NCBI RefSeq assembly: GCF_004348455.1
Contig: NZ_SMKA01000026.1
Location: forward strand, 1 to 50,469
Source: Kribbella albertanoniae
Lineage (GTDB): Bacteria > Actinomycetota > Actinomycetes > Propionibacteriales > Kribbellaceae
DNA: 50,469 nt
Reading direction: 5' to 3'
A model generated the notes under the pieces. The model did not search any database, was not told the DNA's origin, and saw only the letters and a program-made list of their open reading frames with translations. A program made the translations under genes and the position numbers. This document shows, piece by piece, positions 33,504 to 41,348 of this stretch. Numbering within the stretch: position 1 is the first letter of the stretch; each line of letters begins with the position of its first letter.

Positions 33504-34321
33504 TGATGGAGCCGACCCCCAGCCGAGCGAAGTTCAACCAGTTCCGAAGCCTTCGGCACGCCCCGGACGAATCGCAACCGGGCACCTTGAGCGTCCTCAC
33601 GGTTTCCGAGAATCTCGTCGTGCCGCCGGCGCCGAACGCCGAGATCAGCTTCGGGCGGAACCGGCTGGCGGTCGACTTGTGCATCGGGGAGAACGACGTA
33701 CGGATCAGTCGGGTGCACGGCACCATCACTTACCAGGACGGGAGTTGGTGGTTGCGCAATCACGGCCGGCTTCCAATCCGGGTGTCGAACGCCGTACTGC
33801 TCCACACCGGCAGCGATCCGCTTCCGCTGGCCGTCGGCTACACGACGCTCTTCCTGCGTGGGAACCGCCACCGCGAACATCTTCTGGAGGTGCTGGTCTC
33901 GGACGGCGACGGCCGGGCCGCACAACCTCGGCCGAGCCAGATGACCGTGCCGCCGAAGCGCTGGCGGTTGACCCCGGAAGAACACCTGACGCTGACAGTT
34001 CTGGCCCAGCGTTACCTGGCCTACGATCTGCAGCCTCTGCCGCTGACCAGGCAACAGGCCGCGGCGGAGCTGGCTGAGCTGCGGCCTAACGAGACCTGGA
34101 CCGCGAAGCGCGTCGAACACATCGTCTCGCGGCTGCGGCAACGACTCTCCGACGCTGGCGTGGCCGGTCTGCGCCGCGACGAGGTCGGCGAACCGGTCGG
34201 CCTGACACTGACGGTCAACCTGATCTGGGAACTCGTGCAGTCCACCACCATCGTGCCCATGGACCTGGAGTGGCTCGAGCTGGCCGGAGACAATCCCGGC
34301 GCCGAGCTTCCCCCGGCCTGA
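33503..34321 (+). CDS. FHA-domain protein with C-terminal helical domain
   Basis: 272 residues. ATG 33503 overlaps the kinase stop (TGATG), and a second ATG follows directly. The FHA fold occupies about 28-130 with ISFGRNRLAVDLCIGENDVR and ISRVHGTI, containing the Gly-Arg, Ser-Arg and His phosphothreonine-binding residues. The C-terminal part (about 150-272) is helical: LTPEEHLTLTVLAQRYL, RQQAAAELAEL, WTAKRVEHIVSRLRQRLSDA. This is reminiscent of a winged-helix DNA-binding unit often joined to FHA in actinobacteria. It is likely a phospho-dependent effector of the upstream kinase, perhaps acting on transcription (inference). Confidence 0.88.
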   Translation: MMEPTPSRAKFNQFRSLRHAPDESQPGTLSVLTVSENLVVPPAPNAEISFGRNRLAVDLCIGENDVRISRVHGTITYQDGSWWLRNHGRLPIRVSNAVLLHTGSDPLPLAVGYTTLFLRGNRHREHLLEVLVSDGDGRAAQPRPSQMTVPPKRWRLTPEEHLTLTVLAQRYLAYDLQPLPLTRQQAAAELAELRPNETWTAKRVEHIVSRLRQRLSDAGVAGLRRDEVGEPVGLTLTVNLIWELVQSTTIVPMDLEWLELAGDNPGAELPPA

Positions 34322-34338
34322 TCCGTCCTGCACGGACC

Positions 34339-34986
34339 TCAGGTCATCCATTCCAGCAACCAGCCTCGGTCGGCGGCCTTCACCCCGGCCTGGAACCGGC
34401 TGCGCGCGCCGAGCCGGCTCATCAACTGTGCCACCATCCGGCGGATGGTCCGCACGGAGACCCTCAAGTGCGCCGCAGCCTGCTCGTCCGTGCACCCGAG
34501 AGCCATCAACCGCAGTACCTCCTGCTCCCGCCAGGACAGCTCGCCCGCCATCACGACGTCGGTGTCGCCGAACGGCACAGCATCGGGCCAAACCCGCTCG
34601 AAGAAGCCAGTCGTGGCGGCAACGACGCTGTTCAGCCGAAGCACAGCCACACTGCCGTCAGCATTGTCTGCAGGGAGCAGAGCCGTCCGGCCATCGATGA
34701 CGAGCGCGTTCATCATCACCACCGGCGTCGTCCGCACCGCAACCCCGGCCATCGCCAGCGCGCCGAGATGCCGGGACCACGCCGGAGCAGTCCGCGCGCT
34801 ATCAGGGAAGAGCGCGCGGTACCGAACGCCAGGGCAAACGTCACGCGGCCCGAACGCCGCTCCGGTCGGCGTCAACGTACTGATCGCAATCACATCCGCA
34901 CGGGCATCGGCCAGCAACGCGGCAACCCCGCCCCGCGCAGCCGCCTGCTGCGGGCCGGTCCGCTGGGTCAGCGTCGGGACAGTCAT
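34339..34986 (-). CDS. LuxR-type helix-turn-helix transcriptional regulator
   Basis: 215 residues from ATG 34986; the longer open frame upstream to 35124 is not supported. The C-terminal 65 residues are a LuxR/GerE domain (LSWREQEVLRLMALGCTDEQ, then AAAHLRVSVRTIRRMVAQLM). The N-terminal part (ADARADVIAISTLTPTGAAF, then YRALFPDSARTAPAWSRHL) resembles the ligand-like domain found in TrmB/LuxR-type actinobacterial regulators, which often lies over FYVE-less sugar or lipid sensing folds; the ligand is unknown. It converges with the FHA gene and diverges from the metallophosphoesterase gene, which may be its target. Confidence 0.85.
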   Translation of the reverse strand: MTVPTLTQRTGPQQAAARGGVAALLADARADVIAISTLTPTGAAFGPRDVCPGVRYRALFPDSARTAPAWSRHLGALAMAGVAVRTTPVVMMNALVIDGRTALLPADNADGSVAVLRLNSVVAATTGFFERVWPDAVPFGDTDVVMAGELSWREQEVLRLMALGCTDEQAAAHLRVSVRTIRRMVAQLMSRLGARSRFQAGVKAADRGWLLEWMT

Positions 34987-35040
34987 GTTCGTCGTACCCC
35001 CAAGAGGTGAGCGTCTCGACCTTTGTACAACCAGGCCCCC

Positions 35041-35052
35041 GGGACCGGTCCC
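35041..35052. promoter_or_regulatory. Perfect 12-bp palindrome GGGACCGGTCCC
   Basis: The palindrome lies 55 bp upstream of the LuxR-type regulator and 116 bp upstream of the metallophosphoesterase gene, in the divergent promoter region. A dimeric regulator site is possible. Chance occurrence in GC-rich DNA cannot be excluded. Confidence 0.35.
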
Positions 35053-35167
35053 CAACGCAGGTAGGCTCGAAGGACACGACTGGCGAGGGTGGGCGCGACC
35101 ACCGGGGAGTGACGCGACGGGCATCGACCGCCTGGGTGCTCAGGGCAACGACGTCTAGGAGCTTGCC

Positions 35168-36037
35168 ATGCCCCGTCACCGTGTTCTGCACCTGTCCGAC
35201 ACCCATGTCAGCCGTACCGGCCCGGACGAGGACGGCGTCGACGGCGTCACCGCGCTGCGCGGACTCCTGTACGACGTTCGCCGGGTCCCGCAGTTGGACG
35301 TGGTGGTCGTCAGCGGAGACATCGCCGACGACGGATCCGAGGAGGGGTGCGCGACGGTCCGTGATCTGGTCGGCGAGTTCGCCGCCGAGCGCGGAATCCC
35401 GCACATCTACAGCACCGGCAACCACGACCGCCGTGATGGCTTCACCGCTGCCCTCGGCTCCGGCCACCTCGGCCCGGACGGCTCATCGATCGGTCGATCC
35501 GCCGGCCTCGACGATGTCATCGCCGCGGTCAGCGAGATCAACGGCCTCCGCGTGATCACGCTGGACAGCCTCGTCCCCGGCTCCGGCCACGGCGAGCTGG
35601 GCCGCGACCAACTGCAGTGGCTCACCAACGAGCTGGCAACCCCGGCCCCGTCCGGATCGATCGTCGTACTCCACCACCCGCCGGTGTCCCTGGACGCCGT
35701 CGCCTTCATGCGATCCGTCGTCCTGCAGCAACCCGAGGAGCTGGGTCGTGCACTGGCGGGCACCGACGTACACGCAGTCCTGTGCGGCCACCTGCACCAT
35801 CAACTCACCGGACGGCTGGGCCAGACGCCCGTCTGGGTCACCCCTGGTGTCATCACCCGAATAGACCTCACAGCACCCCCTGCCCTCGCCCGCGGAGTCC
35901 TCGGCGCCGGCGCCACAGTCATCGACCTAGGCGGCCCCTCCGACCCCATGTTCCACACCCTCCAAGCCCGCACCCCAGCCACCGGCCAAGAGGTCTACGT
36001 CTACAACGCCGTGACCGCCGCCCACGTCCAGGAGTAA
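35168..36037 (+). CDS. Metallophosphoesterase, CpdA-like cyclic nucleotide phosphodiesterase
   Basis: 289 residues, cytoplasmic. All five metal-binding blocks of class III phosphodiesterases are present: LSDTHVS, VVSGDIAD, GNHDRRD, LHHPP and CGHLHHQ. The family hydrolyses cAMP, cGMP or other phosphodiesters using a two-metal centre. The ATG at 35168 starts MPRHRVLHLSDTH, the normal position of the first motif. It is divergent from the LuxR-type regulator. The exact substrate is not shown by the sequence. Confidence 0.9.
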   Translation: MPRHRVLHLSDTHVSRTGPDEDGVDGVTALRGLLYDVRRVPQLDVVVVSGDIADDGSEEGCATVRDLVGEFAAERGIPHIYSTGNHDRRDGFTAALGSGHLGPDGSSIGRSAGLDDVIAAVSEINGLRVITLDSLVPGSGHGELGRDQLQWLTNELATPAPSGSIVVLHHPPVSLDAVAFMRSVVLQQPEELGRALAGTDVHAVLCGHLHHQLTGRLGQTPVWVTPGVITRIDLTAPPALARGVLGAGATVIDLGGPSDPMFHTLQARTPATGQEVYVYNAVTAAHVQE

Positions 36038-36383
36038 TTTCGGTTCTCCTGTCCGCGTGCAGGTGGGCCGGCGTCCTCACGGCCGGTGCCCTGACCGCCG
36101 CCCCCTGGATAGCCATCTTTGTGGAGTATGGCGGTCGCTCCGTGGCAGTGGGGATCCACAAAGGCGTGGTTGCGGTGCGGCCCGAACCGGTTTGGGGTGG
36201 ATCTGCGACGGATTCGGGGGGTGGATCCTCCCCGCGAACTGGCTGGGTGGGTGCTCGGTGGGGAAACTGACAACGAACGACAAAAACATGGACCCCAGGT
36301 CTTAACTTTTTGTCGGTGACTACATAGTGTGCGGGCTGAACTACAGCTGGAGACACGCGTTCCCGCCCGAACGGAGTCCCACG
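36038..36383. other. 346-bp intergenic region before the multicopper oxidase operon
   Basis: No gene is credible here. A 10-bp direct repeat GGGGTGGATC occurs at 36194-36203 and 36218-36227, with a related GTGGGGATCC just upstream (near 36148). A run of A/T (TTAACTTTTTG near 36302) and TACATAGTG (36321-36329) form the most promoter-like stretch, shortly before the oxidase start, but the spacing does not fit a standard -35/-10 pair. Confidence 0.5.
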
Positions 36384-37382
36384 ATGGTCGAGCATGCCCA
36401 AAAATCGCGGTTGTCCCGCCGCTCGGTGCTGGTTGCGCCGGCCGCGGTTGCCGGGGGAGCGGTGTTGACCGGGGTGACTATGGCCCCCGACAGCGTTGCC
36501 GCGGTTCGGCAGATCACTCTGTACGCCGAGCCGCTGGCAGGCGGGTTGTTCGGCTACGGACTGGCGCCCGGGGAGGCGACTATTCCTGGGCCGCTGCTGG
36601 AGATCTACGAGGGGGACACTCTCGAGATCGAGTTGGTCAACAACACCGATCAGCGGCTGTCGATCCATCCGCACGGCGTCGACTACGACGTGAACTCCGA
36701 CGGGAGCCCGTTGAACGCCTCGTTCAACGCGCCCGGCGAGACCCGCACGTACGTCTGGCGCACCCGCAAGCAGGTCGACATCGGCAACAACCGGTTCATG
36801 CCCGGCAGCGCCGGCTACTGGCATTACCACGATCACGCGATGGGCAACGACCACGGCACCCCAGGGATCCAGAAGGGCCTGTACGGCGGTCTGATCGTTC
36901 GCCGGCGTGCCGATCTGATCCCGGACCGGCAGTTCACGGTCGTGTTCAACGAGATGCTGATCAACAACAAGAAGGCGCCGGACAGCCCGATGTTCGAGGC
37001 CCGCCAGGGGGAGCGGGTCGAGTTCGTCTGTATCGGGCACGGCAATCTGCCGCACACGTTCCACCTGCATGCGCACCGCTGGGCCGACACCCGGACCGGC
37101 ATGCTCACCGGTGCGAACGATCCGAGCCCGGTGATCGACACCAAGAACCTCGACCCGGGCAGTTCGTTCGGATTCCAGGTGCTTGCCGGCGACGGCGTCG
37201 GGCCGGGCGTGTGGATGTACCACTGCCACGTGCAGATGCATTCCGACCAGGGGATGGTCGGGCTGTTCCTGGTCCGCAACCCCGACGGGAGTATGCCGGC
37301 CGGCGCGCAGGCGGCGATCGACCGGTTCCACCAGCACCACGTGGCCGGGCCGCAGGCCGATCACTCAAACCATCACGGCTGA
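36384..37382 (+). CDS. Two-domain multicopper oxidase (small laccase-like), Tat-exported
   Basis: 332 residues, the size of two-domain laccases such as Streptomyces SLAC (about 340). A Tat signal (LSRRSVLVAPAAVAGGAVL) exports a folded copper protein. The four copper motifs are in order: HPHG (SIHPHGVDYD), HYHDHA, HTFHLHAH and HCHVQMHSDQGM, the last giving the T1 Cys, His and Met ligands. It would oxidise a donor and reduce oxygen to water outside the cell. It is the first gene of an operon with a quinoprotein-like dehydrogenase (9 bp downstream) and a cupredoxin, so its donor may be the cupredoxin rather than a phenol (inference). ATG 36384 has ACGGAG upstream. Confidence 0.92.
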   Translation: MVEHAQKSRLSRRSVLVAPAAVAGGAVLTGVTMAPDSVAAVRQITLYAEPLAGGLFGYGLAPGEATIPGPLLEIYEGDTLEIELVNNTDQRLSIHPHGVDYDVNSDGSPLNASFNAPGETRTYVWRTRKQVDIGNNRFMPGSAGYWHYHDHAMGNDHGTPGIQKGLYGGLIVRRRADLIPDRQFTVVFNEMLINNKKAPDSPMFEARQGERVEFVCIGHGNLPHTFHLHAHRWADTRTGMLTGANDPSPVIDTKNLDPGSSFGFQVLAGDGVGPGVWMYHCHVQMHSDQGMVGLFLVRNPDGSMPAGAQAAIDRFHQHHVAGPQADHSNHHG

Positions 37383-37391
37383 GGGGGAACG

Positions 37392-40300
37392 ATGAGGCTC
37401 AACCGTCGTACGGCGGCCGTTCTGGTCACCGCAGCATTGGCGTTCGGCACCCAGGTGGTGCAACCGGGCAGCACGCAACCAACCGCGCAGGCGGCGCCAG
37501 TCGCAGCGACCACTGCCACCGATGTGGCCGTGAACGTGCTGGTGTTCCGTGGCGAACCCGAAAGTCAGCTGGATCCGGTCGAGCGGGCGACCGACGCGAT
37601 CGCCGGCATCGGGCAGGCCAACGGGATGACCGTGCACGTCAGCTCGGACCCGGCCGTCTTCACGCCGGCCAAGCTGGCGACGTACCGCGCGGTGGTGTTC
37701 TTGTCCGCACAGGGAATCGTGCTCAGTCGCGAGCGCGAGACGGCGCTGCAGAACTACATCAAGGCCGGCAACGGCTACCTCGGCATCGCCGATGCGTCGA
37801 AGTTCCAGCCGGACTCCGAGTGGTTCACCGGCCTGATCGGCGCGCGCCCGGTCGGCGCGCTGCTGCCGCCGCCACGGCCGGTGGCGGCGGTGACGGCCAG
37901 CGGCGAGAACCCGCCGAACGAGACCAAGGAGAAGCTGACCGACGGGAACCCGAACACCAAGTGGCTGGCCCGTACGCCGACCGGCTGGGTCGCGATGCAG
38001 CTGACCGAGCCGGCCGCGGTGACCAGGTACTCGCTCACCTCCGCGAACGACTTCGTTGGCCGGGACCCCAAGAACTGGACCCTGCAGGGCTCGAACGACG
38101 GCAGTACCTGGACCGACCTGGACACCCGCACCAACGAGGTCTTCGCCGAGCGGCACCAGCGGCGGGTATTCGAGGTCGCGAACACGACGCCGTACGCGCA
38201 TTATCGCCTGAACATCACCGCGAACGGCGGTGAGCCGCTGATCCAGCTCGCCGACCTGCTCTTCTACATCGGTGACTCGCAGCCGCCGCCGGAGCCGACT
38301 CCGCAGAGTGCGGTGGTCAACCTGCTGGATCGACAGCACCCGGCGAACGTCGGTCTGCCGCTGAACCTGACCCGGACCGACAAGTGGCGCAACTGGGCGA
38401 CGAACCCGATCGGCACCGTGCACACCGTCGCGCAGGTCGAGGAGCGGCACTACAACCCGGGCCCTGGCTCCAACGGCCCGTTCCACCCGATCTCCTGGTG
38501 CCGCGACTACAGCGGCGGCCGGTCGTTCTACACCGGTATGGGCGGCACCGACGGCAGCTACGGCGAGGCCGCGTTCCGCAAGCACCTGCTCGGCGCGCTG
38601 AAGTGGACCACTGGAATGGTCCGGGCCGACTGCCAGGCGACGATCGCCGCCAACTACACCGTCGAGCGGCTGACCCCGCCAAACCAGACCGGCCAGCTCG
38701 ACCAGATCGGTGAGCCGCACGGTATGACGATCGCGCCGACCGGCAAGATCTTCTACGTCGGCAAGGCGGCCTGCCCGACCGGCCCGGTGGTCGACTGGGA
38801 GAACCCGAACGTCGGCCTCGGCTGCGGCACCATCCACCAGTGGGATCCGGTTGCCAAGAAGGCGAAGCTGCTGACCACGCTCCCGGTGATGGGCAATCGC
38901 GGCTCCGGTGACGAGCTGATCAAGAACGAAGAGGGTCTGCTCGGCATCGTGCTGGACCCGAAATTCGCCGAGAACGGCTGGTTCTACGTCTACTGGATGC
39001 CGCATGACACCGTCGACCGCGTCCGGCACACCGGCAAGCGGACGGTCTCGCGGCTGACATACAACGCCACCAGCGAAACCGTCGACCTGGCGAGCCGCAA
39101 GGACCTGCTGCAGTGGGAGGTCCAGCAACACAGTTGCTGCCACGCCGGTGGCGGGATGGCCTTCGACTCCAAGGGCAATCTGTACGTCGGCTCCGGCGAC
39201 AGCAACTCCTCCGGCGGCTCGAAGGGGTACTCCGGCAACAACTGGACCGAGGAGTTCGGCGGACTGTCGTTCCAGGACGCCCGCCGTACCTCCGGCAACA
39301 CCAACGACCTGAACGGCAAGATCATCCGGATCCACCCGGAGCCGGACGGCACTTACACGATCCCGGCCGGCAACCTCTTCGCGCCGGGTACGGCGAAGAC
39401 TCGGCCGGAGATCTATGTGATGGGCGTGCGGAACATCTCCCGGCTCGCGATCGACCCGGAAACCGACTGGCTGACCGCGGCCTGGGTCGGGCCGGATGCG
39501 GGTTCGCCGGACCCGGAGCTCGGGCCGGCGAAGTACGAGACCGCGACGATCATCACCGAGGCCGGCAACCACGGCTGGCCCTACTGCATGGGCAACCGGC
39601 AGCCGTACCGGAACCGCAGCAACACCGACGCCGATGTGTTGACCGGCTGGTACGACTGCGACAACCCGCTGAACACCTCGCCGCGCAACACCGGCCTGGT
39701 CGAACTGCCGCCGGTCAAGGACAACATGATCTGGTACTCACCGGGCGGCGGCGGGCCCGTGTTCCCGAAGCGCCCGGGGAGCTCGATCCCGACGTACCAG
39801 GCGGAGGACGCGGTCTACACCCAGCCGTACTTCCGAGAAGGTGGTGGGCAGGCCGTGATGTCCGGGCCGACCTACCACTACGACCGGGTGAACACCAAGA
39901 GCGGTGTGGCCTGGCCGAAGTACTGGGATGACAAGTGGTTCATTGGCGACAACTCGACCCCGAACCGCCGGACGGCGGTGACGGTCGATCCGGCCGGAGT
40001 TCCGACGGCGCAACCGCCGGCGTTCGGCGAGACGTTCCAGCACATCATTGCCGGGGGCAACGGTAGTAACCAGGTGCAGAGCTGGATGGACGCGCGGTTC
40101 GGACCGGACGGTGCGCTCTACGTGCTCGACTACGGCGGCGGATTCTTCACCCTGCACCCGAACCAGAAGCTGGTGAAGGTCAGCTACAAGGGCGGCCCGC
40201 CGACGCCGCTGCCGAAGGCCGCCGCGGTCGCGGTGCAGAACAAGCCGCTGACGTATGCGTTCAACGGCACCAAGGCCGGTGGGGTGTCGTACGCGTGGAC

Positions 40301-41348
40301 GTTCGGCGATGGCACCACCTCGACCGAGGCCAACCCGCGGCACACCTATCTGAGTCCCGGCCTGCAGACCGCCAAGGTCACCATCACCTACGCCGACGGG
40401 ACCACCGCGGTCGCGACGGTCGCGGTCAACGCCGGCTGCGTGATGGCGGACCAGGGCGCTCAGGTGACGATCGGGGACTCCGCCACGACGGTGCCGAACC
40501 GCAACGCGGGCGGCGGCTGCAAGGTGGACGATCTGATCGACGACGAGAGCACCTGGGCTACCCATGCGCTGTTCGTCACGCATGTCCAGCAGGCCACCCG
40601 GCAGTTGCGGCAGCGCGGGATCATCACCGTCGCCGAACGGGACGAGCTGATCGCGGTGGCGCGGGCGTCGAACGTCGGCAAGCCCGGGGTCACGGGCTAC
40701 GAGCCGCTGTTCGACGGTACGAACGAATCGTTCTACGACTGGGCGCAGGCGCCTTCGGGACAGTTCGCCGTACAGCCGGATGGGTCACTGAAACCGTCCG
40801 GCGGGCTCGGCATGCTCTGGTTCGCAAAGAAGCCGTACGGCGACTTCTCGCTCAGACTGCAGTTCCGCGATGTTGCGCCGGATGCTGTTCGCGCGAACAG
40901 TGGCGTGTTCGTCCGGTTCCCGGATCCGCGCACACCGCTCGAGCAGCGGCCGCTCGGCAGTTGCGGGACTGTTGGCTCGGCTCGCACTTCACAGGCCTGG
41001 GTGGCGATCTACTGCGGCCACGAAGTCCAGCTGTACGACGGTGAGTCGGGCGAACCGCAGAAGACCGGGTCGATCTACAACTTCGACCCGAACGGACTGG
41101 CCGCGGCCCGGCCGACCCCGAAGGGACAGTGGAACGAGTACGAGGTCAAGGTGGTTGGGCAGCACTACACGATCATCCGCAATGGCGTGGTGATCAACGA
41201 GTTTGACAACGTCCCGGGGCTGCAGTCGTCGCGGCCGAGCGATCCGTCGACCGACCTGCGGCAGTACGTCGAGGGTTACATCGGGCTGCAGAACCACGGG
41301 GACAGCGACCTGATCGAGTTCCGCAATATCCGGATCCGGGGGTTGTGA
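37392..41348 (+). CDS. Secreted ThuA / F5/8C / PQQ-type glucose-sorbosone dehydrogenase / PKD / DUF1080 fusion
   Basis: 1318 residues; GAGGGGG precedes the ATG. Order: signal peptide; ThuA-like fold (about 45-155, VNVLVFRGEPESQLDPV); F5/8 discoidin module (about 165-300, DGNPNTKWLARTPTGWVAMQ); return of ThuA-like sequence (about 305-415, HPANVGLPLNLTRTDKWRNW), so the discoidin appears inserted into ThuA; GSDH-type six-bladed propeller (about 420-950, GEPHGMTIAPTGKIFYVG, ENGWFYVYWM, HCCAG-like Cys-rich loop, GNHGWPYCMGN); PKD domain (about 955-1020, YAWTFGDGTTSTEANPRHTY); a helical linker; DUF1080 (about 1105-1318, YEPLFDGTNESFYDWAQAP). GSDH proteins oxidise sugars with PQQ. DUF1080 proteins include 3-keto-glycoside hydrolases. 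The combination suggests oxidation then cleavage of a glycoside (inference). Confidence 0.9.
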   Translation: MRLNRRTAAVLVTAALAFGTQVVQPGSTQPTAQAAPVAATTATDVAVNVLVFRGEPESQLDPVERATDAIAGIGQANGMTVHVSSDPAVFTPAKLATYRAVVFLSAQGIVLSRERETALQNYIKAGNGYLGIADASKFQPDSEWFTGLIGARPVGALLPPPRPVAAVTASGENPPNETKEKLTDGNPNTKWLARTPTGWVAMQLTEPAAVTRYSLTSANDFVGRDPKNWTLQGSNDGSTWTDLDTRTNEVFAERHQRRVFEVANTTPYAHYRLNITANGGEPLIQLADLLFYIGDSQPPPEPTPQSAVVNLLDRQHPANVGLPLNLTRTDKWRNWATNPIGTVHTVAQVEERHYNPGPGSNGPFHPISWCRDYSGGRSFYTGMGGTDGSYGEAAFRKHLLGALKWTTGMVRADCQATIAANYTVERLTPPNQTGQLDQIGEPHGMTIAPTGKIFYVGKAACPTGPVVDWENPNVGLGCGTIHQWDPVAKKAKLLTTLPVMGNRGSGDELIKNEEGLLGIVLDPKFAENGWFYVYWMPHDTVDRVRHTGKRTVSRLTYNATSETVDLASRKDLLQWEVQQHSCCHAGGGMAFDSKGNLYVGSGDSNSSGGSKGYSGNNWTEEFGGLSFQDARRTSGNTNDLNGKIIRIHPEPDGTYTIPAGNLFAPGTAKTRPEIYVMGVRNISRLAIDPETDWLTAAWVGPDAGSPDPELGPAKYETATIITEAGNHGWPYCMGNRQPYRNRSNTDADVLTGWYDCDNPLNTSPRNTGLVELPPVKDNMIWYSPGGGGPVFPKRPGSSIPTYQAEDAVYTQPYFREGGGQAVMSGPTYHYDRVNTKSGVAWPKYWDDKWFIGDNSTPNRRTAVTVDPAGVPTAQPPAFGETFQHIIAGGNGSNQVQSWMDARFGPDGALYVLDYGGGFFTLHPNQKLVKVSYKGGPPTPLPKAAAVAVQNKPLTYAFNGTKAGGVSYAWTFGDGTTSTEANPRHTYLSPGLQTAKVTITYADGTTAVATVAVNAGCVMADQGAQVTIGDSATTVPNRNAGGGCKVDDLIDDESTWATHALFVTHVQQATRQLRQRGIITVAERDELIAVARASNVGKPGVTGYEPLFDGTNESFYDWAQAPSGQFAVQPDGSLKPSGGLGMLWFAKKPYGDFSLRLQFRDVAPDAVRANSGVFVRFPDPRTPLEQRPLGSCGTVGSARTSQAWVAIYCGHEVQLYDGESGEPQKTGSIYNFDPNGLAAARPTPKGQWNEYEVKVVGQHYTIIRNGVVINEFDNVPGLQSSRPSDPSTDLRQYVEGYIGLQNHGDSDLIEFRNIRIRGL

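Noticed and set aside
37365..39572. 735-codon open frame on the minus strand
   Set aside because: Shadow of the ThuA/dehydrogenase gene in GC-rich DNA; no motif and Arg/Val/Gly-rich composition.
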